Source of the DNA: CAWAVN01 sp963844315
GTDB taxonomy: Bacteria; Planctomycetota; Planctomycetia; Planctomycetales; Planctomycetaceae
DNA length: 64,000 bases
Assembly: GCA_963844315.1 (NCBI GenBank)
Contig: CAWJOC010000036.1
Location: forward strand, 1 to 64,000
Direction: 5' to 3'
Below are positions 19,819 to 28,483 of the stretch, one piece after another. A model generated the notes under the pieces. It had not been told where the DNA came from and ran no database searches. It saw only the letters and a list, made by a program, of their open reading frames with translations. The position numbers were made by a program, and so were the translations under genes. Every line of letters starts with the position of its first letter. Positions within the stretch are counted from its first letter, which is position 1.

Positions 19819-20820
19819 ATGGCAGATCAATCCCCATTGGTAGAAAGCCCCGCCGACCTGGACGGCAAACCGCAAACCCCCGCTCCCTTGGGCCGCACGC
19901 TTCTATTTCTCGGCCTCGCCCTGGGATTGGGGACGGCGCTATGCTGGTGCTTGCGGGAAAATGCGATTGCTCCCGGAACCGGAACCGTCAGCGGTCGGCC
20001 CTCGCCATTGCTTTCCGATTGGACAGGCCGGATCGAACTGTTTTGGGTCAAAGCCGGGGATTCCGTCCAGGCGGGCGATCCCATCGCGCTCTTGATTAAC
20101 GAGCAACTGCTCTTGCAAATCGATCGCCAGAAGCGCGAACTCGCGGAGATTCAACTCGCTCTCGATCGCGCCGAACACTCGCTAGATCGGCAATTGACGG
20201 AACGGCTAGGCGCCATTGATGCCGAGATTGTGGCGCTACGAACGGAGTCGGGATTTTTCTCCACCGCCCTATCGGCGTCGGACAGCCGATTGCGGGAGTT
20301 GGAAGCGATGCGATTAAACGCCGCCCATGAGGCGCGGGAGCGTTTGGGCCTCGATAGCATTCGGGAAGAGTTATTGCGAGCCGAGGCGAAACTCCAGCAA
20401 CTGGAATCATTGCCCAAGCAAATCACTCTGCCTGCGACCGCCACGGGAAAGGTGAAACGGATTTTGCGAAAGCCGGGCGAACGGGTCGTTCCGGGCACGC
20501 CGATTTTGGAATTGGCCAACTTGAAGCAGCCGTATCTGGTTGTGGAAATGCCGGAGCCTTTGGCGAAACGCTTCGCATTGGGGGATACCATTCCCTTAAA
20601 CTTCCCCGGGCTGGAAAACGCCATGGGCCGCGTGGCCAACATGCACCGCCTAAACCCGCAAAACGCTTTTGAGCCGAACGCGCCCAACGGCCTGAAAGCC
20701 GAAGCCACTGTCCGCGTGGAAATCGAACCAAAAGATGAGACCTGGCCGGAAATTCCCTTGGAGAGCAAGGTCAAGGTGCGCACGGCGGACTCCCGCGCCC
20801 TAAACCGCCGGGTCAATTGA
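19819..20820 (+). CDS. HlyD-like membrane-fusion/adaptor protein
   Basis: Periplasmic adaptor of 333 residues, anchored by one N-terminal helix (LLFLGLALGLGTALCWCL). A lipoyl-like half-motif follows (GRIELFWVKAGDSVQAGDPI), then a helical hairpin of about 100 residues (LLLQIDRQKRELAEIQLALD onward), the second lipoyl half (ATATGKVKRILRKPGERVVP) and a beta-barrel domain. Adaptors link an inner-membrane ABC or RND pump to an outer-membrane channel, but no pump gene is adjacent. ATG 19819 follows gggtgaggg; GTG 19804 is an alternative. Its last 21 bp overlap the end of the convergent gene. Confidence 0.82.
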   Translation: MADQSPLVESPADLDGKPQTPAPLGRTLLFLGLALGLGTALCWCLRENAIAPGTGTVSGRPSPLLSDWTGRIELFWVKAGDSVQAGDPIALLINEQLLLQIDRQKRELAEIQLALDRAEHSLDRQLTERLGAIDAEIVALRTESGFFSTALSASDSRLRELEAMRLNAAHEARERLGLDSIREELLRAEAKLQQLESLPKQITLPATATGKVKRILRKPGERVVPGTPILELANLKQPYLVVEMPEPLAKRFALGDTIPLNFPGLENAMGRVANMHRLNPQNAFEPNAPNGLKAEATVRVEIEPKDETWPEIPLESKVKVRTADSRALNRRVN

Positions 20821-21198
20821 GACCGCTTCCACGCGGGCGATGTCATCAATGGAAAATGGCCCCAGTTGCCCTCGGCTTCTTTCGCTGGAGACCAAAACGA
20901 GTTGACCCTGGGTGGATTGCCGGGCATCGGGAAAGCCCGTTGCGGATTCTCCCGTTTTCAAAGTGACCACGACCTGCCGGGTTTCGTTGACGCCGCTTAA
21001 CCCTTCGTAAACCAAATCGGGAAATCGGCTCCAGGCCCAGGTCCAAAGCGTGGCGTTCTCATCCACCCGGCCCGCGATGTCGCCCCACTCCATCTGTGCC
21101 CGGACCAAATCCTTGCGGGAAGCTTCCCTGCACCAAGGTTCCAAAACCTCGGCAATCCAACGTTTACGGGACGTGACCAACTCATCAAAGCTTGGCAT
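20800..21198 (-). CDS. Hypothetical protein, 132 residues
   Basis: Family not recognised. A predicted soluble cytoplasmic protein: a helical N-terminus (FDELVTSRKRWIAEVLEPWC) followed by a beta-strand region (TRQVVVTLKTGESATGFPDA, GQLVLVSSERSRG, FSIDDIARVEAVSID) that resembles a small barrel. No signal peptide or membrane helix. The intact frame, a start at 21198 and codon use like the neighbours support it as a gene. It overlaps the adaptor gene tail-to-tail by 21 bp. Confidence 0.6.
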   Translation of the reverse strand: MPSFDELVTSRKRWIAEVLEPWCREASRKDLVRAQMEWGDIAGRVDENATLWTWAWSRFPDLVYEGLSGVNETRQVVVTLKTGESATGFPDARQSTQGQLVLVSSERSRGQLGPFSIDDIARVEAVSIDPAV

Positions 21199-21364
21199 GG
21201 TGGTTTGGCATTCTGAGTACGAATCGGGAAACGGTTTGCGTTCCCTGAATCATATCGTAGCGCGGAGTTTTGTTAAGGACCGATGGTGCTTGACCCGCTT
21301 CTCTTTCAGGGATACAAGGAATGGAAAAAACCTGATTCCAAGATTTGCCTCCCGGAGCCTCTCG

Positions 21365-22313
21365 ATGAAAAGTTCGTTTGATTCGAATACCCTTCGCACC
21401 GTGCATTTGGTTCCGCTGACGGCTTATGATTCCTTAGGGCGGATTGATAAGGAACTCCAAGCCGCCCACACCGCGCGGATGGCGGCGGCGGGCATCCGCG
21501 CGTTTTTGCCGGCGGCGGGAACGAGTGAATTTCACAGCCTCTCGGCAGACGAAATCGTGGAGGTTGTCCGCATCACCCGCGAAGCCGCCGGTGAAGAGGC
21601 GGTGATTTTCGCCCCCGTGGGACTTCAGGTCGGCTTTGCGATTGAAGTCGCCAAGCGGTCCTTGGATGCGGGAGCGACGGGCATCATGTTCATGCCGTTT
21701 TCGCATCCCTACATGAGCGATCAAGGAGCCAGGGATTATTACAAAGCCGTGCTCAACGCCGCCCCCTGTCCCACGCTAGTTTATAAAAAAGCCGCGATTC
21801 CCTCCAATGCGCTGCTCTTGGAACTGGCCGATGATTCCAATGTCGTCGGCGTCAAATACGCGGAAAACAACATGCACGAATTTCGCCAGACCGTTCTGAA
21901 GGATTCGGTGAGAGGCATTCCCAAAATCGAATGGCTCTGCGGATCCGCGGAACGCTTCGCCCCGTATTACATGCTGGCGGGTTCTCTGGGCTACACCACC
22001 GGTGCCGGGAACGTCTGCCCACACATCACGCTGGCCATGCACGCCGCTTTCATCGCGGGCGAATACGCCGAAGGCATGCGGTTGCAAGAACTTCTGCTGC
22101 CCATCGAAGACTACCGCGCCGCGCGGGCGACAGCTACAACATCAGCATGCTCAAAGGCGCGATGAAAGTTCTGGGCCAAGATTTCGGTCCCCCGCGCCCC
22201 CGCAAAGGCAACTCACCGATAAAGAGCAAGCCGAGATCGAATCCCTAATCCGCCCGCTGTTAGCGATTGATGCGGAAATCGAAGCGGAATTTCAGAAAGT
22301 GGGACTTCGATAG
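21365..22313 (+). CDS. Dihydrodipicolinate synthase-family aldolase/dehydratase, frameshifted at 3' end
   Basis: Class I aldolase-type (beta/alpha)8 enzyme related to DapA, NanA and 5-dehydro-4-deoxyglucarate dehydratase; it would act on a keto acid through a Schiff base. Motifs: HLVPLTAYDSLGRID at the start, FLPAAGTSEFHSLSADE (the G-T-x-E substrate loop), GIMFMPFSHPYMSDQG, LVYKKA with the active-site Tyr, and VVGVKYAENN with the Schiff-base Lys. Shifts near 22125 and 22197 separate the last 60 codons (NISMLKGAMKVLGQDFGPP and EIESLIRPLLAIDAE). ATG 21365 has GGAG eight bases upstream. A second family member lies at 35.2 kb but is clearly divergent; the substrates probably differ. Confidence 0.82.
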
Positions 22314-22354
22314 GCTGTCTAATACATACCGACCTGCCGAGTTGCCGTGCAACG

Positions 22355-22657
22355 TCAGGTCAGCACATCTTCCAATGCGGAGAGCGTCACGATTTCCGTG
22401 TGACGAATCAGCACCCGCTTGCGGTTGGGTTGAATTCCGTGGCGGCGGGCGTCGAGAACGTAGGCATCTCTTGTAGTCGTGGTGTCCCTGAGGTCGTGGA
22501 CATCGGCCTCTTTGAGGATCACGTAGCGGTGATCTTCCCCGGCGAGCGTGCCCAAGACAACGTAAGTGCTTTGCAGATCCAGCACGACTTCCCGGCCCTT
22601 GAGTTTGGCCAGAGCGGTGGATTCCAACGGGTCGGGAGGGGAAGAATCGCTTGTCAT
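22355..22657 (-). CDS. Small protein, possibly Sm-like, coupled to a VWA gene
   Basis: 100 residues. The core (LKGREVVLDLQSTYVVLGTL, DHRYVILKEADVHDLRD, VLIRHTEIVTLSALEDVL) alternates strands in a way that recalls small barrel (Sm-like) proteins; this is only a structural impression. Its ATG overlaps the stop of the upstream VWA gene (TGATG at 22655-22659), so translation is probably coupled. Family not identified. Confidence 0.65.
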   Translation of the reverse strand: MTSDSSPPDPLESTALAKLKGREVVLDLQSTYVVLGTLAGEDHRYVILKEADVHDLRDTTTTRDAYVLDARRHGIQPNRKRVLIRHTEIVTLSALEDVLT

Positions 22658-23709
22658 CAGGGCACGAAACGGAAGCGGCCTTGGTTGTCCTCAGCGATGC
22701 CTTTCAGGATTTCCTGATTGTTCGGAAGCCCAAAGGCGACGGTATGGATTCGCGTGCGGCTTTTGTTGCTCTGCTTGGCGACAACGCGAGTGCCGGGAGG
22801 AATGGCTCCATCGGTGAGGAAGAAAATAATCTCCGGACGAAGAGCGAGCGCAAGCCGAAAGGCATTCTGCGGATCGGTTCCGCCGTGGGGAATGACGTTT
22901 TGAATCCAAGTCCGAGCACGTCCCAGATGGTCCGTCGTGGCCGGGGCCATGCCCTGGGCCGGTGTCGGGTAAAACATCGGGTAGGTTTCGTGATTGTAAA
23001 AGATGATGTAAAACGTCTGCTCGCGGGAGAGTTGACCCAACGAGGAATAAAGTTCCTGCCGAGCGCGGACGAAGCGGGTCACCAGCGGTTGGCGGGGCTG
23101 CAGGATCGTGGTCGGTTTGGTCATGCTGCCGGAGCAATCCACGATGAACACAAACGATTTGCCTTTGGCTTTCGTGCCGAAAAAGCCCACTTCGCCGTCG
23201 CCTTGTTCCTCACTGCCGCTGCCCGCGATGATTCCGGAACCCGCGCTGTCGCCCAGTCCCGCCAGGGCATCGCCTCCAAAGCCATTGCCATCTTTAGGGA
23301 TGGTGGAAGGCAACACGCCGTGGGGACTGAAAAACGCCGTCCTCACGGGGGCTGGTTCGGAGGCATTCGCCAACTGCCGGACATCTTTTAAGGCTTGGGA
23401 CGAGTCGGTCTCATCGTCGGCATTCATCTGCTCCAGAACCGAAACGTCCGCAAAGGTGATGGCCTCTGCTTCCGGCAGGGGTTGGGAATCGAGCCTCGCT
23501 TCCACGATCTCGGTCAATTCATTGTCGCTTTGCTGCTGATAAACAAAAAGCGCCGAGATCAACAACATCGCCGAATGGAACGCGGCCGAGACAAAAAAGC
23601 TGACCGCTCGATCTTGCACCATGCCCGACCAACCGCCAGAGGCTTCCTCGATGGAGGCTTCGCGCGCGGCAGTTTTCGCAACTTGCAAAGCTTGAATCGG
23701 GCTGGTCAT
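22657..23709 (-). CDS. Membrane-anchored VWA protein (first paralog)
   Basis: 350 residues. A short cytoplasmic part precedes one membrane helix (AVSFFVSAAFHSAMLLISAL), a low-complexity linker rich in Gly, Ser and Asp, and a C-terminal von Willebrand A domain. The MIDAS is FVFIVDCSGSMT (DxSxS) with a later GGTDPQNAF and FFLTDGAIP, so metal-dependent ligand binding is likely. It shares the order helix, linker, VGFFGT, VWA and final GRFRFVP ending with the next gene, so the two arose by duplication. Ligand unknown. Operon order: second paralog, then this one, then the coupled small gene. Confidence 0.82.
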   Translation of the reverse strand: MTSPIQALQVAKTAAREASIEEASGGWSGMVQDRAVSFFVSAAFHSAMLLISALFVYQQQSDNELTEIVEARLDSQPLPEAEAITFADVSVLEQMNADDETDSSQALKDVRQLANASEPAPVRTAFFSPHGVLPSTIPKDGNGFGGDALAGLGDSAGSGIIAGSGSEEQGDGEVGFFGTKAKGKSFVFIVDCSGSMTKPTTILQPRQPLVTRFVRARQELYSSLGQLSREQTFYIIFYNHETYPMFYPTPAQGMAPATTDHLGRARTWIQNVIPHGGTDPQNAFRLALALRPEIIFFLTDGAIPPGTRVVAKQSNKSRTRIHTVAFGLPNNQEILKGIAEDNQGRFRFVP

Positions 23710-23754
23710 GCTGGGCCTCGTTTCCTTTTCGAAACGGAGGAAGTGACACCAACT

Positions 23755-24645
23755 TTAGGGAACAAAACGGTAGCGTCCGTGGTGGTCCGCCGCGATGCCT
23801 TGCATTAGAGTTTCACCTCCACGATGCCCGAATGCAATGGTGTGGACGGTGGAACCGTGCTGGTTGTGGGCCGCAATCAAGGTCCGCACTTGGCGGGGGA
23901 CTTTATCGGCATCGGTCAAAAAGAAAACCACGTCCGGCTTTAGGGCTAACGCCCGCTTCAAGGCTTCGTCGGGAACCGTTCCGCCATTCGCGCTGCGTTG
24001 GTCGATCCAATCGAAGACTTCCTTGAGTCCCATCCGTGTGGCGGGGATGAGCTGATTGGAATATTTGGAATGGTACAAAGGCACGGGCTGGTCGTTAAAA
24101 AACAGGATTTGGAATTTCTGATCGGGTTCCAATTGCCCCACGGATTTTCGCAGTTCCGTAATCGCCCTTTGAAACCGCGTGCCTTGCATGCTGCCTGAAC
24201 AATCCACCACGAACACAAACGACCGCCCGCGTGCGGTGGTTCCGAAAAACCCCACGCCGCCACCTGTGCCCAGTCCGCCCAGGCCGAAGGCTCCACCCAG
24301 TCCTTTGAGGCCGGGCAGGTTCAATTCGTGATCCGTGCGGACCATTTGCTCGGGAGTCAACGGGGCTGCTTCGGCAAAGACGGGGTCTTTCTGGTCGATT
24401 GCCACGTCGTTCGGAAGTTCCGCGACCACATCGTCGCGTTCTTCCCCCGGCACGAAGGTGGTGTCGATGACCACCGGCGTCTCGGCTTTCTGAAAGGCCC
24501 GAAACGTCATCGCCAGGATCAACAGCACGTTCACGTGCACGATGACCGAAACGAAAAACGAAGCCCAAGCCGATCCCCGGTTCCGCGCGGAAGGGGCCGC
24601 TTCAAGGATGGCATCATCTTGGGAAAGGGGATTGGTCGAAGTCAC
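23755..24645 (-). CDS. Membrane-anchored VWA protein (second paralog)
   Basis: 296 residues. A membrane helix (ASFFVSVIVHVNVLLILAMT) is followed by an acidic linker, a Gly-rich stretch (LGGAFGLGGLGTGGGVGFFG) and a VWA domain with MIDAS FVFVVDCSGSMQ, NGGTVPDEAL and VVFFLTDADKVP. It ends GRYRFVP, matching GRFRFVP of its neighbour. It is the first gene of the leftward VWA operon, with 45 bp to the next gene. Intact. Confidence 0.82.
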   Translation of the reverse strand: MTSTNPLSQDDAILEAAPSARNRGSAWASFFVSVIVHVNVLLILAMTFRAFQKAETPVVIDTTFVPGEERDDVVAELPNDVAIDQKDPVFAEAAPLTPEQMVRTDHELNLPGLKGLGGAFGLGGLGTGGGVGFFGTTARGRSFVFVVDCSGSMQGTRFQRAITELRKSVGQLEPDQKFQILFFNDQPVPLYHSKYSNQLIPATRMGLKEVFDWIDQRSANGGTVPDEALKRALALKPDVVFFLTDADKVPRQVRTLIAAHNQHGSTVHTIAFGHRGGETLMQGIAADHHGRYRFVP

Positions 24646-24821
24646 GCGAATTGGGCAACCCGAAGGGATTGATGGATCATTCCAGGCCCACCAAAAGACA
24701 AGTGTATTTTCGGTGATTTCCTCAAAGAATACAAACGCAAATTCCGGAGGGGAATCAACAATGCCAGGGCAGGCTCTTGCGAGGTGTCAAAAAACGCCGC
24801 GAGAATGGGTTTGCTTCACTT

Positions 24822-24890
24822 GAGCCGCGCACGAAGTAAGCGGTTTCGTATTGTCTGAGCGATTGAAACCGCTTACTTCGTGCGCGGCTC
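24822..24890. repeat. Perfect 25-bp-arm palindrome downstream of the DUF455 gene
   Basis: Arms gagccgcgcacgaagtaag... (24822-24846) and its exact complement (24866-24890) enclose a 19-base loop. It begins 16 bp after the DUF455 stop in the direction of that gene, so it may be a transcription end. On the plus strand it is followed by a tgtttttt run. Confidence 0.85.
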
Positions 24891-24905
24891 TCCTGTTTTT
24901 TGGAA

Positions 24906-25736
24906 CTACTGAATTTCGGATTGTTCGAGGCGATCTAAAAATCCTTCGGTCATGCCGGCGGCTTGGCGGGCCGATCTTTGGAAGATCTCGCCCTTGGCCT
25001 TCGCCGGGCGAAGCGGCCAGTGCAGATGCTCGCAGTAGGCGTCCCACTCGGTTTGGTCCGCGGGCTTCAACCGGCGGAGCCATTCCCATCCGAAGCGGAC
25101 ATGCTCGATCTCTTCGCGGTGAATGACGCGCATCACGGCGGCACTTTTTTCATCGCCCATGCTTTGAAAGACATCGGCAAACTCTAACGTATGATCGAGA
25201 TTTCGCCCTTCAAACGTCAAAGGCAAACCGGCGAGGTAATCGAGCACGTTTTGATAGTCGAGCGCTTTTTTCCAGATGTAACAATTGACCGGAAGATCAC
25301 CAAAGGCGGTTCCCAAATCGGCGGCCCTTTGCATGTGCATTCGGGTGTGGCGCTGCTCATCATCAATGATTTTCGCAAGGCCCCTACGGAACATGGCAGG
25401 AGCTTCGGGAAAGGCCAGCAAGATAAAGGCCATGACTTCGCACGCTTGAAGCTCATGGTTCGCCATGATGTGATGCGCCACCGCCCGCTTGACCGGATCG
25501 GCAAACGCCCCGGGCTTGGGCATCGGCGGGGCGTGGCGCCTCGGAGCAAACTGCAAATTCGCCGGTCGTCCCGGAACTTGCGGACGCACGACCACGCCCG
25601 GATTCTCATCGGTAAAATCCGAGTCGGTCCGGCGAAGTTTTTCGTCCAAGGATTCCGCCAGCAGAACACGCTCGGCGAAGGCGCGTATTTCCATGAGACT
25701 ATTCGCTGTTAGTTCGTTCAAATCTTCCGAGGCCAA
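24906..25736 (-). CDS. DUF455 ferritin-like protein
   Basis: 276-residue soluble four-helix protein of the DUF455 family. Carboxylate/histidine motifs expected for a di-metal centre are visible: ANHELQACEVMAF, IIDDEQRHTRMHMQ and IHREEIEHVRFGWEWL. The family is related in fold to ferritin-like oxygenases; the reaction is not established. Intact frame; start at 25736. It is transcribed leftward and its promoter region lies opposite that of the next rightward gene. Confidence 0.82.
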   Translation of the reverse strand: MASEDLNELTANSLMEIRAFAERVLLAESLDEKLRRTDSDFTDENPGVVVRPQVPGRPANLQFAPRRHAPPMPKPGAFADPVKRAVAHHIMANHELQACEVMAFILLAFPEAPAMFRRGLAKIIDDEQRHTRMHMQRAADLGTAFGDLPVNCYIWKKALDYQNVLDYLAGLPLTFEGRNLDHTLEFADVFQSMGDEKSAAVMRVIHREEIEHVRFGWEWLRRLKPADQTEWDAYCEHLHWPLRPAKAKGEIFQRSARQAAGMTEGFLDRLEQSEIQ

Positions 25737-25865
25737 TTGCAGGCCATTATCCTACGAAAAATTGAGGAGCCTCCTAAGGGGGGTGGGAAATTCCTCGGAT
25801 ATAATTCTCGCAGCCAGTTTCGAGTTGGCAAGGCTCGCCTCTCCCCTCTTGGAAAGCCCCATCTC

Positions 25866-28433
25866 ATGGACATCTGGAAGTTATTGAGGATTCACAGTAA
25901 TTTCCCTGGTTTTCTTTTTTCATCGAAATGCCGACGACATGGAAGGCGGCGCAGAAAAGGATTCCCCATACCGGCGGAAGTGGATGTGCTTGAAGACCGA
26001 ACTTTGCTGGCGGCTCCGACGGTTATCGCCCCGATTGAGGACATCGTCGTTCATCAAAACCAGGTGCAACGGGTCGCGGCAGGGTTGGATTCGCCGCTCT
26101 TCGTCACCTCGCCGCCAGGAGATTTCGACCGGCTGTTCATTGTCGAGAAAACCGGGCAGATTCGCATCCTGGATCTGACGACCGGCCAGGTGCGGCCCAC
26201 GCCGTTTCTTGACCTTCCCGATTCGAATCTGACGACCGATGGCGAGCGGGGTTTGTTGGGGTTGGCCTTCCATCCCAATTACGCGACGAACGGCCTCTTT
26301 TACGTGAATTTCACAGATATCAATGGCAATACGGTGATTGCTCGCTATCAGGTGTCGGCGGGCGATCCCAATCTGGCCAACCCCGCGTCTGCGCTTACGA
26401 TTTTCACGCTGGCTCAGCCATTCTCGAACCACAATGGTGGCTGGATGGATTTTGGCCCGGATGGTTTTCTCTACATTGCATCGGGTGATGGCGGCAGTGC
26501 GAATGATCCCGGCAATCGTGCGCAGGACACGGGCGAATTGCTGGGCAAAATTCTGCGGATCGACGTGAATGGGGATGCATTCCCCAGCGATCCGATTCGG
26601 AATTATGCCATTCCACCGACTAACCCCTTCGTGGGAACCGGCGAGGCGGAGGAGATTTGGGCGTATGGACTGCGAAACCCCTGGCGACCCAGTTTTGATG
26701 CGCTGACGGGAGATTTTTATATCGCCGACGTGGGGCAAAATGCCCGCGAGGAAGTCAATTTCCAGCGTGCCAATAGCACCGGAGGCGAGAACTACGGCTG
26801 GCGGCTGCGCGAGGGAACAATCGCCACGCCCGGCGTGGGGGGACCACTTCCGCCGGGAGCGATTGATCCGGTTTACGACTACCCGCACGGCAGCGGACAG
26901 TTTCAAGGGGAATCCGTGACGGGCGGGTATGTCTATCGGGGACCAATCGAAAGCCTCCAGGGGCGATACATCTTCGGCGACTTTATCACCAATCAAATCT
27001 GGTCCATCCTGGGCGACCGGAACACGGGCACGATGGTTCCCGGTTCGCTCACGGATTTGACTCAAGCGTTCAATCCCGACCAGGGGTCGATCTCGCTCAT
27101 CAGCTCCTTCGGAGAGGATGAGGCGGGCAATTTGTATGTGATCGATTTGGGCGGGGAGATTTTCCAGGTCGTTCCCAGGCTGACCGACAACTATCTTATC
27201 GACCTGTCTCAAGTCTTTAGCGACCCCGAAGGTGATGATACCTACATCGTCGAGTCCAACAGCGATCCGAGTTCCGTCGGCACGCAGGTAATGGGATCAA
27301 TGCTCCGGCTTTCGTTCAATCGGGCCACGCCTTTCGAGGTGCAGCTTACCGTGCGTGCCAATGATCCTGGCGGCCAATCCGCCACGGATACGTTTCCGGT
27401 GCGGTTCGGAATCCCGCCGATCATTGCCGTGGGAACGGACCAGGGAGGCGGGCCGCACGTTCGCGTCCTGAATGCTGATTCCCAAGTGGAACGGATGAGC
27501 TTTTTTGCTTATGACCCGCGTTTCACCGGCGGTGTGCGGGTCGCGGTGGGTGATGTCAGCGGAGATGGGGCTCCCGATGTGATTACCGCGCCAGGTCCCG
27601 GTGGCGGTCCGCATGTCAAGGTCTTCGATGGCCTGACGGGCCAGCAACTCCCCGGTCCGATTGGCAATTTCCATGCATTCGATTCGGGCTTTACTGGCGG
27701 GGTTTACATCGCCGCGGCGGATTTGGATTTGGACGGCAGGACGGACATCATTGCCGCAGCCGATAGCGGCGGCGGTCCGCACGTCCGGGTTTTTGACGGG
27801 GCCGACGGCAGCTTGATGTTCAATTTCTTTGCTTTCGATGCCAGTTTCATTGGCGGCGTTCGGGTGGCGGCGGGCGATGTGAATGGCGACGGCACGCCGG
27901 ACATCATCGCAGCCGCCGGTCCCGGCGCGGGTCCGCACGTCCGTATTTTCGATGGGACTACTGGGCAGCAAATTTCGGGACCACTCGGCAGCTTTTTTGC
28001 GTATGATCCGGGTTTCACTGGCGGCGTGTTCGTCGCAGTGGCGTTTCTGGATGGCGATAACCGCGCGGACGTTATCACCGGACCGGGTTCCGGCGGAGGG
28101 CCGCACGTCAAGATTTTCGCGGGAACCAATGGGGCCGTCCTCAGCAGCTTCTTTGCGTTTGAAAGCCAATACACGGGCGGCGTGCGAGTCGGTTCCAGCC
28201 GAACGACCGAACAGGCGGAAGTGATTGTCGGAGCGGGACCCAACCGGGCACCCCAAGTGCGAATGTTTGATGGCGAACAGCTTGTTCAAGGTCTTCCGCC
28301 CATGTCAGCCGAGACCGCGAGTTTTCTCGCCTACGGTTCAACTTTTCTGGGCGGCATTTTTGCAGCGGGAGGCACGAACTTCCCATCGGCCTTCGATGCC
28401 CAGTTGCACGTGATGGATGAACTTCTCACATGA
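25866..28433 (+). CDS. Secreted sugar dehydrogenase with LEDRTLL sorting motif and FG-GAP repeats
   Basis: 855 residues, intact. The N-terminus is basic (CRRHGRRRRKGF) and leads into VDVLEDRTLLA, the LEPR/LEDR-x-LL motif found at the start of many planctomycete extracellular proteins. Residues about 65-440 are a GSDH-type propeller: PPGDFDRLFIVEKTGQIRIL, GLLGLAFHPNYATNGLFYVN, HNGGWMDFGPDGFLYIASGD, EEIWAYGLRNPWRPSFD and GGENYGWRLREG. A cadherin-like segment follows (YLIDLSQVFSDPEGDD). From residue about 517 come roughly five to six FG-GAP/VCBS-like units of about 65 residues with Ca-type loops (GDVSGDGAPDV, DLDLDGRTDI, GDVNGDGTPDI) and GGGPHVKVFDG. Likely cell-surface or extracellular sugar oxidation, with the repeats as a binding or adhesive module. 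Confidence 0.88.
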   Translation: MDIWKLLRIHSNFPGFLFSSKCRRHGRRRRKGFPIPAEVDVLEDRTLLAAPTVIAPIEDIVVHQNQVQRVAAGLDSPLFVTSPPGDFDRLFIVEKTGQIRILDLTTGQVRPTPFLDLPDSNLTTDGERGLLGLAFHPNYATNGLFYVNFTDINGNTVIARYQVSAGDPNLANPASALTIFTLAQPFSNHNGGWMDFGPDGFLYIASGDGGSANDPGNRAQDTGELLGKILRIDVNGDAFPSDPIRNYAIPPTNPFVGTGEAEEIWAYGLRNPWRPSFDALTGDFYIADVGQNAREEVNFQRANSTGGENYGWRLREGTIATPGVGGPLPPGAIDPVYDYPHGSGQFQGESVTGGYVYRGPIESLQGRYIFGDFITNQIWSILGDRNTGTMVPGSLTDLTQAFNPDQGSISLISSFGEDEAGNLYVIDLGGEIFQVVPRLTDNYLIDLSQVFSDPEGDDTYIVESNSDPSSVGTQVMGSMLRLSFNRATPFEVQLTVRANDPGGQSATDTFPVRFGIPPIIAVGTDQGGGPHVRVLNADSQVERMSFFAYDPRFTGGVRVAVGDVSGDGAPDVITAPGPGGGPHVKVFDGLTGQQLPGPIGNFHAFDSGFTGGVYIAAADLDLDGRTDIIAAADSGGGPHVRVFDGADGSLMFNFFAFDASFIGGVRVAAGDVNGDGTPDIIAAAGPGAGPHVRIFDGTTGQQISGPLGSFFAYDPGFTGGVFVAVAFLDGDNRADVITGPGSGGGPHVKIFAGTNGAVLSSFFAFESQYTGGVRVGSSRTTEQAEVIVGAGPNRAPQVRMFDGEQLVQGLPPMSAETASFLAYGSTFLGGIFAAGGTNFPSAFDAQLHVMDELLT

Positions 28434-28455
28434 AGTGAATCATTTAAGCGAAACG

Positions 28456-28483
28456 CGACATTTGCCTTTAGGCAATGATGTCG
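28456..28483. terminator. Bidirectional hairpin between convergent genes
   Basis: cgacatttgcc / ggcaa-tg-atgtcg form a stem with a two-base bulge and a TTTA loop. It overlaps the last codons of the DUF1501 gene and follows the GSDH gene by 22 bp. Confidence 0.55.

Noticed and set aside
27297..28289. 330-codon leftward open frame
   Set aside because: Antisense to the repeat region of the LEDRTLL dehydrogenase; repeated GGGPHV codons produce a long complementary frame. No start context or motif.
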